DNA from: an uncultured Pelagibacteraceae bacterium
Lineage (GTDB): Bacteria; Pseudomonadota; Alphaproteobacteria; Pelagibacterales; Pelagibacteraceae
Direction of reading: 5' to 3'
DNA length: 64,000 nt
Assembly: GCA_902538885.1 (NCBI GenBank)
Contig: CACBGU010000004.1
Location: 1 to 64,000, forward strand
The position numbers and the translations under genes were made by a program. Below the pieces are notes generated by a model. It searched no databases and was not told the origin of the DNA. It saw nothing but the letters and a program-made list of their open reading frames with translations. This document shows positions 27,925-36,957 of this stretch, one piece after another (within the stretch, counting starts at the first letter, position 1; each line of letters opens with the position of its first letter).

Positions 27925-28602
27925 ATGATAAAAAATATATCAAATCTTGGTGACGCAGCTTTGTACTGTGATTTTGGTAATGAAGTAAATAAATCAATTA
28001 ATTCACAAGTAATAAAATATTTTAAAACTATTAAAGAAAAAAAATTTGAAGGGATAAATAATTTAACACCTTCTTATAATAAACTAATTATTTCTTATGA
28101 TCTAAAAAAAACAAATTTTAAAGAAGTAAAAAATTATGTTGAAAACATTAATGCTCAAGACTCAAAAGATATAAATTCAAAAAAATTAGAAATACCAGTT
28201 TGTTGTCATGAAAATTTTTCAATGGACATTAAAAGATTAGAAGAAATATTAAAATTAAGTAGAGAAAAAATTTTAGAAAATTTTTTAAATAAGGAATATT
28301 TTTGTTACATGACAGGGTTTATTGCAGGCATGCCTTTTCTTGGTGACCTAGATGAGAATATGAGAGCTCAACGTTTGGAAACTCCAAGAGTAAAAGTACC
28401 TAAAGGATCTGTTGCATTAACTGAACAATTTGCAAACATTTATACATTTGAAAGCCCAGGTGGATGGAATATTTTAGGAAACACACCTTTGGATGTCTTT
28501 GATAGTTCTAAAGAAGATAAACCAAATCTAATTAACCCAGGAGATACAGTAATTTTCAAGGAAATTACTTTAGATCAGTATAAAAATTATAATGAGCAAT
28601 AA
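27925..28602 (+). CDS. pxpB: 5-oxoprolinase subunit B (KipI/PxpB family)
   Basis: 225 aa. 'NISNLGDAALYCDFGNEV' opens the N-terminal domain and 'LEIPVCCHENFSMDI' leads into the cyclophilin-like C-terminal domain with 'YFCYMTGFIAGMPFLGDLDENMRAQRLETPRVKVPKGSVAL' and 'FESPGGWNILGNTPLDVFD'. With PxpA and PxpC it forms the bacterial ATP-dependent 5-oxoprolinase. Overlaps pxpC by 11 bases. Confidence 0.93.
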   Translation: MIKNISNLGDAALYCDFGNEVNKSINSQVIKYFKTIKEKKFEGINNLTPSYNKLIISYDLKKTNFKEVKNYVENINAQDSKDINSKKLEIPVCCHENFSMDIKRLEEILKLSREKILENFLNKEYFCYMTGFIAGMPFLGDLDENMRAQRLETPRVKVPKGSVALTEQFANIYTFESPGGWNILGNTPLDVFDSSKEDKPNLINPGDTVIFKEITLDQYKNYNEQ

Positions 28603-29536
28603 TTATTTAGATATAATTAGACCTGGGATTAACACTACCTTTCAAGATAAAGGTAGGGATCATCTTTATCATATTGGCATACCATTTAGTGGTGCTATGG
28701 ATAATCGAAATTATCTTATAGCTAATAAACTTGTTAATAATAATTTAGACTCTGCAGTGATAGAGTTTGCTTATCAAGGTCCTCATATAAAATATTCAGG
28801 AGAAAAAGTTAATTGTGCCATCACTGGGGATGTAATTTTTTCAATTAAAAAAAAAGATACTGAAATTGAGGGCAAATGTTACGAAAGTTATCAAATTGAA
28901 AATGGAGATGAGATAAATATCATATCTACAAATAAATCAGTTTATGGATATTTAGCATTAGGTGTAGAGTTCGATTTAAAATTTCAATGGAACAGTTGTT
29001 CTATAAATACGAAAGCAAATATTGGATCTAATGATGGAAAAAAATTAGATGCAGGACAAAGAATTAATTTAAAAAAAATAAATTCAAACAAGGATATTAA
29101 AAAAACTAATTACATTAATACCAAAATAGAAAACATAAGGGTGATCAAAGGCACTAATTTTGATTACTTTTCTGAAGAAGGTAAAAAAATATTTTATGAA
29201 AAGGAATTCATAGTATCTAAACTTTCAGACAGAATGGGTATGAGACTAGAGGGGCCTAAAATTGATAATATTGTGAATACCAACATAAAATCAGAGGGTT
29301 TGATTAAAGGTGTAATCCAAGTACCGGCAGACGGAAATCCAATTATAATGCTTTCAGATCATGGTACTATTGGCGGCTATCCAAAAATTGGAGTTGTGGC
29401 TAGTGTCGATTATGACCGATTAGTACAGATGTCTCCTGGTTCAAAAATAAAATTTAAAGAGATTAATTTATCTGATGCAGAGACTTTATTTAAGTTATAT
29501 GAAATGGAAACTCAAAATTTAATATCACAAATTTAA
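28592..29536 (+). CDS. pxpC: 5-oxoprolinase subunit C (KipA/PxpC family)
   Basis: 314 aa. 'DIIRPGINTTFQDKGRDHLYHIGIPFSGAMDNRNYLIANKLVNN' is the characteristic N-terminus (consensus PG..TtvQD.GR..y...GvP.sGamD). 'DRMGMRLEGPKI', 'SEGLIKGVIQVPADGNPIIMLSDHGTIGGYPKIGVVA' and 'DYDRLVQMSPGSKIKF' complete the family. It pairs with PxpB. The stop overlaps the ATG of the following DMT transporter gene by one base. Confidence 0.93.
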   Translation: MSNNYLDIIRPGINTTFQDKGRDHLYHIGIPFSGAMDNRNYLIANKLVNNNLDSAVIEFAYQGPHIKYSGEKVNCAITGDVIFSIKKKDTEIEGKCYESYQIENGDEINIISTNKSVYGYLALGVEFDLKFQWNSCSINTKANIGSNDGKKLDAGQRINLKKINSNKDIKKTNYINTKIENIRVIKGTNFDYFSEEGKKIFYEKEFIVSKLSDRMGMRLEGPKIDNIVNTNIKSEGLIKGVIQVPADGNPIIMLSDHGTIGGYPKIGVVASVDYDRLVQMSPGSKIKFKEINLSDAETLFKLYEMETQNLISQI

Positions 29537-30408
29537 TGAATTTTTTATCAAAAATACCAGGCCCTTTTTTAGTTTTTTTAGGAGCTTGTGCATTAAGTTT
29601 TGGAGGTTTAATTGTTAAGTCTTTTGACGGATCTACACTTTGGCAAATATTATTTTGGAGATCACTTTTTTTTATTGGAGTAATTACAATTTTTTTAATC
29701 TTTACTTACAAAGGAAAAATTTTCAGTGCTCTTTATAAATCTGGAATTCCAGGTTTATTCGGAGGTATAATTTTATCCATTGGATTTGCTAGCTATGTAT
29801 TTGCTATGTACGAAACAACAGTAGCTAATGCAAACTTTATAATTCAAACTCAAGCTTTATTTTTAGCAATTTTTGGTTATGTGTTTTTAAAAGAAAAAAT
29901 TTCAAAAATTACATTAACTTGTATTATTACAGCAGTACTCGGCATCATTTTAATGTTAGGAAGCTCACTAACACCAGGTCAAATGATTGGAAACTTAGTT
30001 GCATTTATTATGCCGATATCGTTTGCGATCTTAATTTTAATTGTCAGAAAATATCCAAAAGTAGACATGATACCTTTACAATTGGTTGCTGGAATTTTTG
30101 CAACACTAATAGGTTTGTTTATGTCACCGAGTATTTTGGTTTCAACAAATGATATTTTTTTAGGTTTTATTGCAGGATTTTTTCAAGTTGGACTTGGATT
30201 TATACTTATAACAATTGGAGCAAGATCAACTCCTTCAGCATTTGTTGGAATCATTATGTTAACTGAAGCTGTTTTAGGACCCATGTGGGCATGGATGTTT
30301 GCAAACGAAAACCCGCCACTTACTGTACTTTTTGGGGGAGCCATAGTTATAACAGCAGTAGTTATACAGTTTTTGTCTCCATTACTTGTTAAAAAACTAG
30401 CCAAATAA
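29536..30408 (+). CDS. DMT superfamily (EamA) transporter
   Basis: 290 aa, ten hydrophobic segments in two five-helix EamA repeats (about 10-140 and 150-285). Typical stretches are 'WQILFWRSLFFIG', 'ANANFIIQTQALFLAIFGYVFLKEKIS' and 'GARSTPSAFVGIIMLTEAVLGPMWAWMFANENP'. Members export or import amino acids and other metabolites. It is translationally linked to pxpC, so it may move 5-oxoproline, glutamate or a related compound; this is inference from adjacency. It resembles the other EamA protein at 51.3 kb in layout. Confidence 0.88.
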   Translation: MNFLSKIPGPFLVFLGACALSFGGLIVKSFDGSTLWQILFWRSLFFIGVITIFLIFTYKGKIFSALYKSGIPGLFGGIILSIGFASYVFAMYETTVANANFIIQTQALFLAIFGYVFLKEKISKITLTCIITAVLGIILMLGSSLTPGQMIGNLVAFIMPISFAILILIVRKYPKVDMIPLQLVAGIFATLIGLFMSPSILVSTNDIFLGFIAGFFQVGLGFILITIGARSTPSAFVGIIMLTEAVLGPMWAWMFANENPPLTVLFGGAIVITAVVIQFLSPLLVKKLAK

Positions 30409-30410
30409 AT

Positions 30411-30440
30411 TTCACATAAACATTCTAAATGTGTTATAAA
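30411..30440 (+). promoter_or_regulatory. Predicted promoter of the glycine riboswitch-gcvTHP operon
   Basis: -35 TTCACA (30411-30416), 18-base spacer, -10 TATAAA (30435-30440). Transcription would start near 30447, which is where the first aptamer begins. Confidence 0.6.
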
Positions 30441-30446
30441 TTTATA

Positions 30447-30601
30447 TACGGGAGAGACTACTTTTGTAGCGCCGAAGGAGCAACCACCCCGGAAACTCTC
30501 AGGCAAAAGGACCGTACATATTAACTCTGGAAAGAGAATTATTCTCGCCGACGGAGCAAATCTCTCAGGCACCAAGACAGAGGGGGCAAAAAAGAGTTAA
30601 T
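30447..30601 (+). ncRNA. Tandem glycine riboswitch controlling gcvTHP
   Basis: Two glycine aptamers in tandem. Aptamer 1 is closed by ACGG (30448-30451) / CCGT (30512-30515) and contains the conserved 'GCGCCGAAGGAGCAA'-type core (30469-30483 region) and 'CTCTCAGGCAAAAGGACCG' tail. Aptamer 2 is closed by CTCTG (30525-30529) / CAGAG (30578-30582) with 'GCCGACGGAGCAAA' and 'CTCTCAGGCACCAAGACAG'. There is no T-run, so control is likely at translation. ATTAACTCT (30520-30528) is perfectly complementary to AGAGTTAAT (30593-30601), which touches the gcvT ATG; this helix competes with P1 of aptamer 2. Glycine riboswitches on gcvT are known in SAR11; the switching helix is my proposal. Confidence 0.95.
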
Positions 30602-31705
30602 ATGGAAATAAAAAAAACATCACTTAATAAACTTCATCAAAGTAACAACGCGAAGTTTGTTGAATTTGCTGGGTATGAAATGCCTATTCAGTATAGCAAA
30701 GGTATTATTGAAGAGCATAAATTCACAAGATCCCACTCCGGAATATTTGATGTATCACATATGGGTCAGTTATTCATATATGGCGATGAAACTTTAACAG
30801 ATGAATTAGAAAAAATTTTTCCATTAGATTTAAAAAATCTAAAACAAAACTGCTCTAAGTATAGCTTTTTAATGAATGAGGATGCGGGAATTTATGATGA
30901 TTTAATCATCACCAAAATAGAGGAAGGGTATTTAATTATCTTAAATGCTGCATGCAAAGATAAAGATTTTGAGATTTTATCTAATTTACTAGGTTCGAAA
31001 TTTAAAATGAATTTAGATAACAATAGATCTTTGATAGCAATTCAAGGACCCAAGTCTGTTGAAATTTTAAACTCAATTATCAGTGGTGTAGATCAACTTA
31101 ATTTTATGACAGGAAATTGGTTCGATTCTGATAATCAAAAATTATTTGTTACAAGATCAGGTTATACAGGGGAAGATGGATTTGAAATTTCAATATCTAA
31201 CGATAAAGCCGAAAAATTTGTTGAAAATTTAATAGAAAAGGGAGCACAACTTATAGGACTTGGGGCAAGAGATACCTTGAGATTGGAAGCTGGATTGTGT
31301 TTATATGGTCACGAATTAGATATTAATAAAACACCAGTTGAGGCAAACCTTAGATGGGCAATCTCAAAATCTAGATTATCAAATGGAGGTTTTATTGGAT
31401 CAAAAAAAATTATGAACCAAATGCAAGATGGAGCAAGCCAAATAAGAGTTGGGATTAAACCCGAAGGTAGATTGATTGCTAGAGAAAAAACTAAAATATT
31501 TGATGATACAGATACACAAATCGGTGAGATAACTAGTGGCACATTTGGACCAAGTGTAAATGGTCCTATAGCGATGGGTTATGTTAATAAAGAGTTTTCA
31601 AAAGTTGATACTAAAATTTTGCTTGAGGTAAGAGGGAAAAAACATCCAGCAAATGTTTGTGCATTACCATTTTATAAAAAAAATTATGTGAAAGGAGTAT
31701 ATTAA
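30602..31705 (+). CDS. gcvT: Glycine cleavage system T protein (aminomethyltransferase)
   Basis: 367 aa. '[38 protein letters not shown]' is the signature N-terminus; '[17 protein letters not shown]', '[13 protein letters not shown]' (folate-domain Arg/Glu) and '[23 protein letters not shown]' follow, and the C-terminal barrel has '[22 protein letters not shown]'. It transfers the methylene unit from aminomethyl-lipoyl GcvH to tetrahydrofolate and releases ammonia. First gene of the riboswitch-controlled operon; its TAA overlaps the gcvH ATG, and a GGAG site for gcvH lies inside its last codons. Confidence 0.98.
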   Translation: MEIKKTSLNKLHQSNNAKFVEFAGYEMPIQYSKGIIEEHKFTRSHSGIFDVSHMGQLFIYGDETLTDELEKIFPLDLKNLKQNCSKYSFLMNEDAGIYDDLIITKIEEGYLIILNAACKDKDFEILSNLLGSKFKMNLDNNRSLIAIQGPKSVEILNSIISGVDQLNFMTGNWFDSDNQKLFVTRSGYTGEDGFEISISNDKAEKFVENLIEKGAQLIGLGARDTLRLEAGLCLYGHELDINKTPVEANLRWAISKSRLSNGGFIGSKKIMNQMQDGASQIRVGIKPEGRLIAREKTKIFDDTDTQIGEITSGTFGPSVNGPIAMGYVNKEFSKVDTKILLEVRGKKHPANVCALPFYKKNYVKGVY

Positions 31706-32085
31706 TGAGTGAAGTAAAATTTTCAAAAGAACATGAGTGGATTACTTTAGAGGGAGATGTAGCCACAATAGGAATTACAAAACATGCAACAGAAATGCTC
31801 GGCGACATCGTTTTTGCAGAACTTCCTGAAAAAGGATCTAATGTTGAAAAAGATGGTACTGCAGGAGTAGTAGAATCTACGAAAGCTGCTAGTGATGTTT
31901 ATACTCCAGTTAGTGGTGAAGTAGTAGATACTAATCAAGCTATTGTAGATGATCCATCTAAAATTAATGAAGATCCAGAGGGTTCAGCATGGTTTTTTAA
32001 ACTTAAAATGAAAGATCAATCTGAAATGGATAGTCTTATGAATAAAGAAGAATACGATAAATTTGCAAAGGAGAGTGCTAGCTAA
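31705..32085 (+). CDS. gcvH: Glycine cleavage system H protein (lipoyl carrier)
   Basis: 126 aa. '[40 protein letters not shown]' and the lipoylation site Lys in '[21 protein letters not shown]' are intact, with '[16 protein letters not shown]' near the end. It shuttles the aminomethyl group from GcvP to GcvT and is reoxidised by dihydrolipoamide dehydrogenase (not in this window). Overlaps gcvT and gcvP by one base each. Confidence 0.98.
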   Translation: MSEVKFSKEHEWITLEGDVATIGITKHATEMLGDIVFAELPEKGSNVEKDGTAGVVESTKAASDVYTPVSGEVVDTNQAIVDDPSKINEDPEGSAWFFKLKMKDQSEMDSLMNKEEYDKFAKESAS

Positions 32086-34955
32086 TGTTACATAATTCTC
32101 AAAAAGATTTTTTAAAAAGGCACATTGGACCTTCAAATGAAGATCAAAATAAAATGCTTAAGGAGCTTAATTACAAATCACTTGATGATTTAATCAAAAG
32201 TACAGTTCCAGAAAAAATCCAATTGAAAGATGAATTAAATATTGGTGAATCTAACTCAGAATATGAAGCATTAAGAAAATTAAAAGCGATTTCGAAAAAA
32301 AATCAAATTTACTCTAACTTTATAGGGATGGGTTATTATGGCACTTATACGCCGTATGTAATTCTAAGAAATATTTTAGAAAATCCAGGTTGGTACACTT
32401 CTTATACACCTTATCAACCCGAGGTAGCTCAAGGAAGATTGGAAATGCTGCTTAATTTCCAACAAATGATAGTTGATTTTACAGGAATGGATATTGCAAA
32501 TGCATCTTTATTAGATGAAGGAACAGCAGCTGCAGAAGCAATGGGATTAAGTCATAGATTAAATAAAAAAGATAGTAATTTAGTTTTTGTCTCAGAAAAT
32601 TGTCACCCACAAACAATTGATGTAATCCAAACAAGAGCAGAACCAATGGGATTAAAAGTACTTGTTGGAAATGAAGATGAAGTATTAGATCAATTAAAGG
32701 AAGATTTAGTTTGTGGTATATTACAATATCCGGGAACTTTAGGAGATATAAAAGATCCTAGTGAAGCAATTAGTAAAATTCATAAAAAAAATGGTAAAGC
32801 AATATTAGCTTGTGATTTATTAGCACTTGCTAAATTAAAAACCCCAAGAGAACTAGGAGCAGACATTGCTGTAGGAAGTTCTCAAAGATTTGGAATTCCA
32901 ATGGGTTATGGTGGACCTCATGCAGCCTTCTTTGCAACTAAAGACGAATATAAAAGATCTATGCCAGGAAGAATAGTGGGAGTCTCTGTTGATAGACATG
33001 GAAACAAAGCTTACAGATTATCATTACAAACTAGGGAGCAACATATAAGAAGAGATAAAGCTACAAGTAATATTTGTACTGCCCAAGCTTTATTAGCAAT
33101 TGTTTCAGCTGCATATGCCATTTACCACGGACCAGATGGAATAAAAACTATTGCTGAGAGAGTTTCTCAATTAGCTAAAAATTTTGCAGATAAATTGAAA
33201 CAATCTGGATATGAAATTTATTCAGATCATTTCTTTGACACAGTTACAATTGTAACAAAAGATAAAACGGATCAAATTTATAAAAATGCTTTAGATCAAA
33301 AGGTAAACATTAGAAGAGTAAATTCTGAAATGTTGGCAGTTTCTTTTGATGAAAAGAAAAATGTTTATAGAGTAAATCAATTGTTGAAAATTTTTAATGC
33401 AGCTGAATCAATTAAAAAAGAAGACCCAACAGTAAGTTTACCTAATTTACCAAAAAATTTATTAAGAACTTCAAAATATTTAGAGCACCCAGTTTTTAAT
33501 TCTTATCATTCAGAAACTGAGATGCTTAGATATTTAAAAAAGTTAGAAGATAAAGATATAGCTTTAAATAGAACTATGATTGCACTTGGTTCATGTACTA
33601 TGAAATTAAACGCTACTGCAGAAATGATACCTATTTCGTGGAGAGAATTAGCAGAGCCTCATCCATTTGTACCTATTGAGCAGATGGAAGGATATAGAGA
33701 TTTATTCACTGATCTTAAAAATTGGCTAAGATCAATTACAGGTTTTTCTGGTGTTTCGCTTCAACCAAATGCAGGCGCCCAAGGCGAATATGCAGGATTA
33801 ATGGTTATTAGAAAATATCATTTAGATAGAGGAGAAGAAAATAGAAACATATGTTTAATACCTAGCTCAGCACATGGAACTAATCCTGCTAGCGCACAAA
33901 TGGTAGGAATGAAAGTTGTCGTTGTTGATTGTGACAAAGAAGGAAATGTTGATTTTGAGGATTTAAAGAAAAAAGCAGAAATGCATTCTGAAAATCTTGG
34001 AGCATTAATGGTTACTTATCCGTCTACTCACGGAGTATTTGAGGAAAAAATTACAGATATATGTGAGTTAATTCATAAACACGGTGGCCAAGTTTATATG
34101 GATGGTGCAAATTTAAATGCGCTTGTTGGTATAGCAAGACCTGGAAATTTTGGTCCAGATGTTTGTCACATAAATTTACACAAAACATTCTGTATTCCAC
34201 ATGGTGGTGGAGGACCAGGAATGGGACCAATTGCATGTAAAAGACATTTACAAGTTTATTTGCCTAATCATCCTGTTGTTAAGGACTGTGGACCTGCTAC
34301 AGGAATAGGAGCAGTTTCAGCAGCACCTTGGGGAAGTTCAAGTATTTTATCAATTTCCTGGATGTATATTAAAATGATGGGTTCTGAAGGTTTAAAATTA
34401 GCTACTCAAATTGCAATACTAAATGCAAACTATATAGCTCATAGACTTAAAGATCATTACCCAATTCTTTATAAAGGTTCAAACGGTAATGTAGCCCATG
34501 AATGTATTATTGATATTCGATCAATTAAAACTGAAACAGGGATTACCGAAGAAGACATAGCTAAAAGATTGATCGATTATGGTTTTCATGCACCAACAAT
34601 GTCATGGCCAGTAGCAGGCACAATGATGATTGAACCAACTGAAAGTGAAAGCTTGTCTGAACTAGATAGATTTTGTGATACTTTGATTAATATTAAATCA
34701 GAAATAGATATGATCAAATCAGGAAAATTTGATAAAGTTGATAATCCAATTAAAAATGCACCTCATACAGATATTGAATTAGCTTCAGATGAATGGAATC
34801 ATAAATATTCAAGAGAGCAAGCTGCGTATCCTGCAAAATTCTTAAAAGCAAATAAATTTTGGCCTCCGGTTGCAAGGGTTGATAACGTATACGGAGATAA
34901 AAATATTTTTTGTACTTGTCCAAGTATGGATGAGTTTAAAGAAGATGCAGCATAA
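32085..34955 (+). CDS. gcvP: Glycine dehydrogenase (decarboxylating), single-chain P protein
   Basis: 956 aa; the one-chain form, with the two homologous halves (PA- and PB-like) fused. The N-terminal half runs from 'FLKRHIGPSNEDQNKML' to about 430; the C-terminal half carries the PLP-binding Lys in 'CHINLHKTFCIPHGGGGPGMGPI' (about 696-718). 'GSCTMKLNATAEMIPISW' is highly conserved. It decarboxylates glycine and loads GcvH. The operon ends 6 bases before the next gene, so read-through into the lipid-modification genes is possible. Confidence 0.98.
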   Translation: MLHNSQKDFLKRHIGPSNEDQNKMLKELNYKSLDDLIKSTVPEKIQLKDELNIGESNSEYEALRKLKAISKKNQIYSNFIGMGYYGTYTPYVILRNILENPGWYTSYTPYQPEVAQGRLEMLLNFQQMIVDFTGMDIANASLLDEGTAAAEAMGLSHRLNKKDSNLVFVSENCHPQTIDVIQTRAEPMGLKVLVGNEDEVLDQLKEDLVCGILQYPGTLGDIKDPSEAISKIHKKNGKAILACDLLALAKLKTPRELGADIAVGSSQRFGIPMGYGGPHAAFFATKDEYKRSMPGRIVGVSVDRHGNKAYRLSLQTREQHIRRDKATSNICTAQALLAIVSAAYAIYHGPDGIKTIAERVSQLAKNFADKLKQSGYEIYSDHFFDTVTIVTKDKTDQIYKNALDQKVNIRRVNSEMLAVSFDEKKNVYRVNQLLKIFNAAESIKKEDPTVSLPNLPKNLLRTSKYLEHPVFNSYHSETEMLRYLKKLEDKDIALNRTMIALGSCTMKLNATAEMIPISWRELAEPHPFVPIEQMEGYRDLFTDLKNWLRSITGFSGVSLQPNAGAQGEYAGLMVIRKYHLDRGEENRNICLIPSSAHGTNPASAQMVGMKVVVVDCDKEGNVDFEDLKKKAEMHSENLGALMVTYPSTHGVFEEKITDICELIHKHGGQVYMDGANLNALVGIARPGNFGPDVCHINLHKTFCIPHGGGGPGMGPIACKRHLQVYLPNHPVVKDCGPATGIGAVSAAPWGSSSILSISWMYIKMMGSEGLKLATQIAILNANYIAHRLKDHYPILYKGSNGNVAHECIIDIRSIKTETGITEEDIAKRLIDYGFHAPTMSWPVAGTMMIEPTESESLSELDRFCDTLINIKSEIDMIKSGKFDKVDNPIKNAPHTDIELASDEWNHKYSREQAAYPAKFLKANKFWPPVARVDNVYGDKNIFCTCPSMDEFKEDAA

Positions 34956-34961
34956 TAATTA

Positions 34962-36200
34962 ATGAAAATTGCTGTTGTTGGTTCAGGTATTTCCGGATTA
35001 AGTGCTGCTTATTATTTATCTAAAAAACATCATGTAGATCTTTTTGAGCGAGAAGATCATTTTGGTGGACACTCTCATACAATAGATATTTTTTTTGATG
35101 AAAAAAAAGTTTCAGTAGATATTGGTTTCATTGTTTTTAATTTTCAAACTTATCCAAATTTAATTAATTTTTTTAAGGAAAATGATATTCAAATTGAAAA
35201 AAGTAATATGTCTTTTTCAGTTTCAGTAGATAATACAAACTTTGAATATTGCGGAAAAGGATTGAGTGGAATTTTCTCTAATAAATCAAATTTGTTTAAC
35301 ACAGAATTCTTAAAAATGTTTTTTGATATCATTAAATTTTATAAAAAAAGTGATCAAGTACATGTATCAAATGATAAAATTACTTTAGGTGAATATTTAA
35401 AAATAAATAAACTATCAAAAACATTTGTTGATTATCATATAATACCAATGGTATCTGCAATTTGGTCTATGCCTCCTTATGAAGCGAGTGAGATGCCAAT
35501 TAGTTTCTTTCTTAGATTTTTCCAAAATCATGGATTGTTTAAATTGAAAAATAGACCGCAGTGGTACACAGTAACCAATAGAAGCAGAACTTATGTTAGT
35601 AAAATACTTTCTCAAATAAGTGGTGAACACTACAAAAATTACAAAGTTACAAGAGTTAAAAGAAAATCATCTGGATTAGACCTATACTATGGCGGAGAAA
35701 GCGAATTTTTTGATTATGATAAAGTAGTTTTAGCAACACATGCTGATGAAGCCTTAAAGTTAATTGAAAATCCAACTGAGAATGAGAGAAATATTCTTTC
35801 GAATTTTAGTTACAAAGAAAATATAGCTTACATACATACAGATCAGCGGGCCATGCCAAAAAATAAAAAAGCTTGGTCTTCTTGGAATTCATCAATAGAT
35901 GACAAGAATTTAGAGAAAAATTCAATAACCTACTGGTTAAATTTATTACAAAATTTAAAGTGTGATGAAAATATTTTCTTAACACTAAATCCTTACTTCG
36001 ATATTGATGAGAAAAAAATATTGAGAAAAGTAAAATTTACACATCCATATTACGATCAAAAAGCGTTAGATGCTCAATCAGAGCTTATTAAAATACAAAA
36101 TCAAAAAGATTTACTTTTTTGTGGCAGTTATTTTGGTTACGGATTTCATGAAGATGGAATAAAATCATCTATTGAAATGCTGAAAAACCTTAATGATTAG
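34962..36200 (+). CDS. FAD-dependent amine-oxidase-like oxidoreductase of the cfa cluster
   Basis: 412 aa. The Rossmann motif 'KIAVVGSGISGLSAAYYLSKKHHVDLFEREDHFGGHSHT' binds FAD at the N-terminus, and 'DLLFCGSYFGYGFHEDGIKSSIEM' closes the FAD site at the C-terminus. No membrane anchor. This family nearly always sits next to DUF1365 and a cyclopropane-fatty-acid synthase-like methyltransferase, as here (overlap of 8 bases with DUF1365). Comparable clusters lie in the singlet-oxygen (RpoE-ChrR) regulon of Rhodobacter; an oxidation or desaturation of membrane fatty acids is likely, but the exact reaction is inferred. Confidence 0.85.
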   Translation: MKIAVVGSGISGLSAAYYLSKKHHVDLFEREDHFGGHSHTIDIFFDEKKVSVDIGFIVFNFQTYPNLINFFKENDIQIEKSNMSFSVSVDNTNFEYCGKGLSGIFSNKSNLFNTEFLKMFFDIIKFYKKSDQVHVSNDKITLGEYLKINKLSKTFVDYHIIPMVSAIWSMPPYEASEMPISFFLRFFQNHGLFKLKNRPQWYTVTNRSRTYVSKILSQISGEHYKNYKVTRVKRKSSGLDLYYGGESEFFDYDKVVLATHADEALKLIENPTENERNILSNFSYKENIAYIHTDQRAMPKNKKAWSSWNSSIDDKNLEKNSITYWLNLLQNLKCDENIFLTLNPYFDIDEKKILRKVKFTHPYYDQKALDAQSELIKIQNQKDLLFCGSYFGYGFHEDGIKSSIEMLKNLND

Positions 36201-36957
36201 TTCTTGTATATATAATGGAAATGTAATCCATAAGAGATTTAAGCCAAAAGAACATTTTTTTAAATATAAAGTATTTTCATTATTTATAGATCTATCAGAG
36301 CTAAATGAGCTTAATGATAAATTAAAATTTTTTTCATTAAATAAATTTAATCTTATTAGTTTTTATGAGAAAGATCATGGTGATCGTGATGGGACATCTC
36401 TTTTTGAATGGGTAAAAAAAAATCTAATTAATAACGAAATCAGTGCAGAGAATATAAAAGTTAAACTTTTATGCTATCCAAGAATATTTGGTTATGTTTT
36501 TAATCCACTAAGTATTTTTTTTGTATATGATAGAAATGATAATTTAATTTCTATTTTATATGAAGTTAAGAATACATTTGGTGAGCAACACACATATGTC
36601 TTTAAAGTAGAGGGACAAAATAAATTAATTCAAAATAATTGCTCAAAGAAATTTCATGTTTCACCATTTATTGAAATGGATTGTAATTATTTTTTTAGGA
36701 TATTAAATCCAGAGCAGAAGTTATCAGTTGTGATTGATCAATATGATCAAGAAGGAAAAATTCTTTTTGCATCTCAAGATGGTGAAAGATCTGATTTGAC
36801 AAGTAAAAACTTAATGAATTCTTATCTTAAACACCCTTTAATGACATTTAAAATTATCTCTGCGATACATTTTGAAGCGTTTAAATTGTGGATTAAAGGA
36901 ATTAAATTTATAAAGAAAAAATTTAAAATTAAAAATAATATAACAGTAGAAAATTAA
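36193..36957 (+). CDS. DUF1365 family protein
   Basis: 254 aa. 'SCIYNGNVIHKRFKPKEHFFKYKVFSLFIDLSEL' and 'LLCYPRIFGYVFNPLSIFFVYD' plus 'EVKNTFGEQHTYVF' and 'FHVSPFIEMDCNYFFRI' are the DUF1365 hallmarks. The biochemical role is unknown; the family is a steady companion of the FAD oxidoreductase and Cfa-like methyltransferase on either side. It overlaps the former and its stop overlaps the Cfa ATG by one base. Confidence 0.92.
   Translation: MISSCIYNGNVIHKRFKPKEHFFKYKVFSLFIDLSELNELNDKLKFFSLNKFNLISFYEKDHGDRDGTSLFEWVKKNLINNEISAENIKVKLLCYPRIFGYVFNPLSIFFVYDRNDNLISILYEVKNTFGEQHTYVFKVEGQNKLIQNNCSKKFHVSPFIEMDCNYFFRILNPEQKLSVVIDQYDQEGKILFASQDGERSDLTSKNLMNSYLKHPLMTFKIISAIHFEAFKLWIKGIKFIKKKFKIKNNITVEN

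Noticed and set aside
30183-30575. Open frame of 130 codons on the minus strand across the end of the DMT gene and the riboswitch
   Set aside because: It runs antisense to a clear transporter and through conserved RNA structure; its translation resembles no family.
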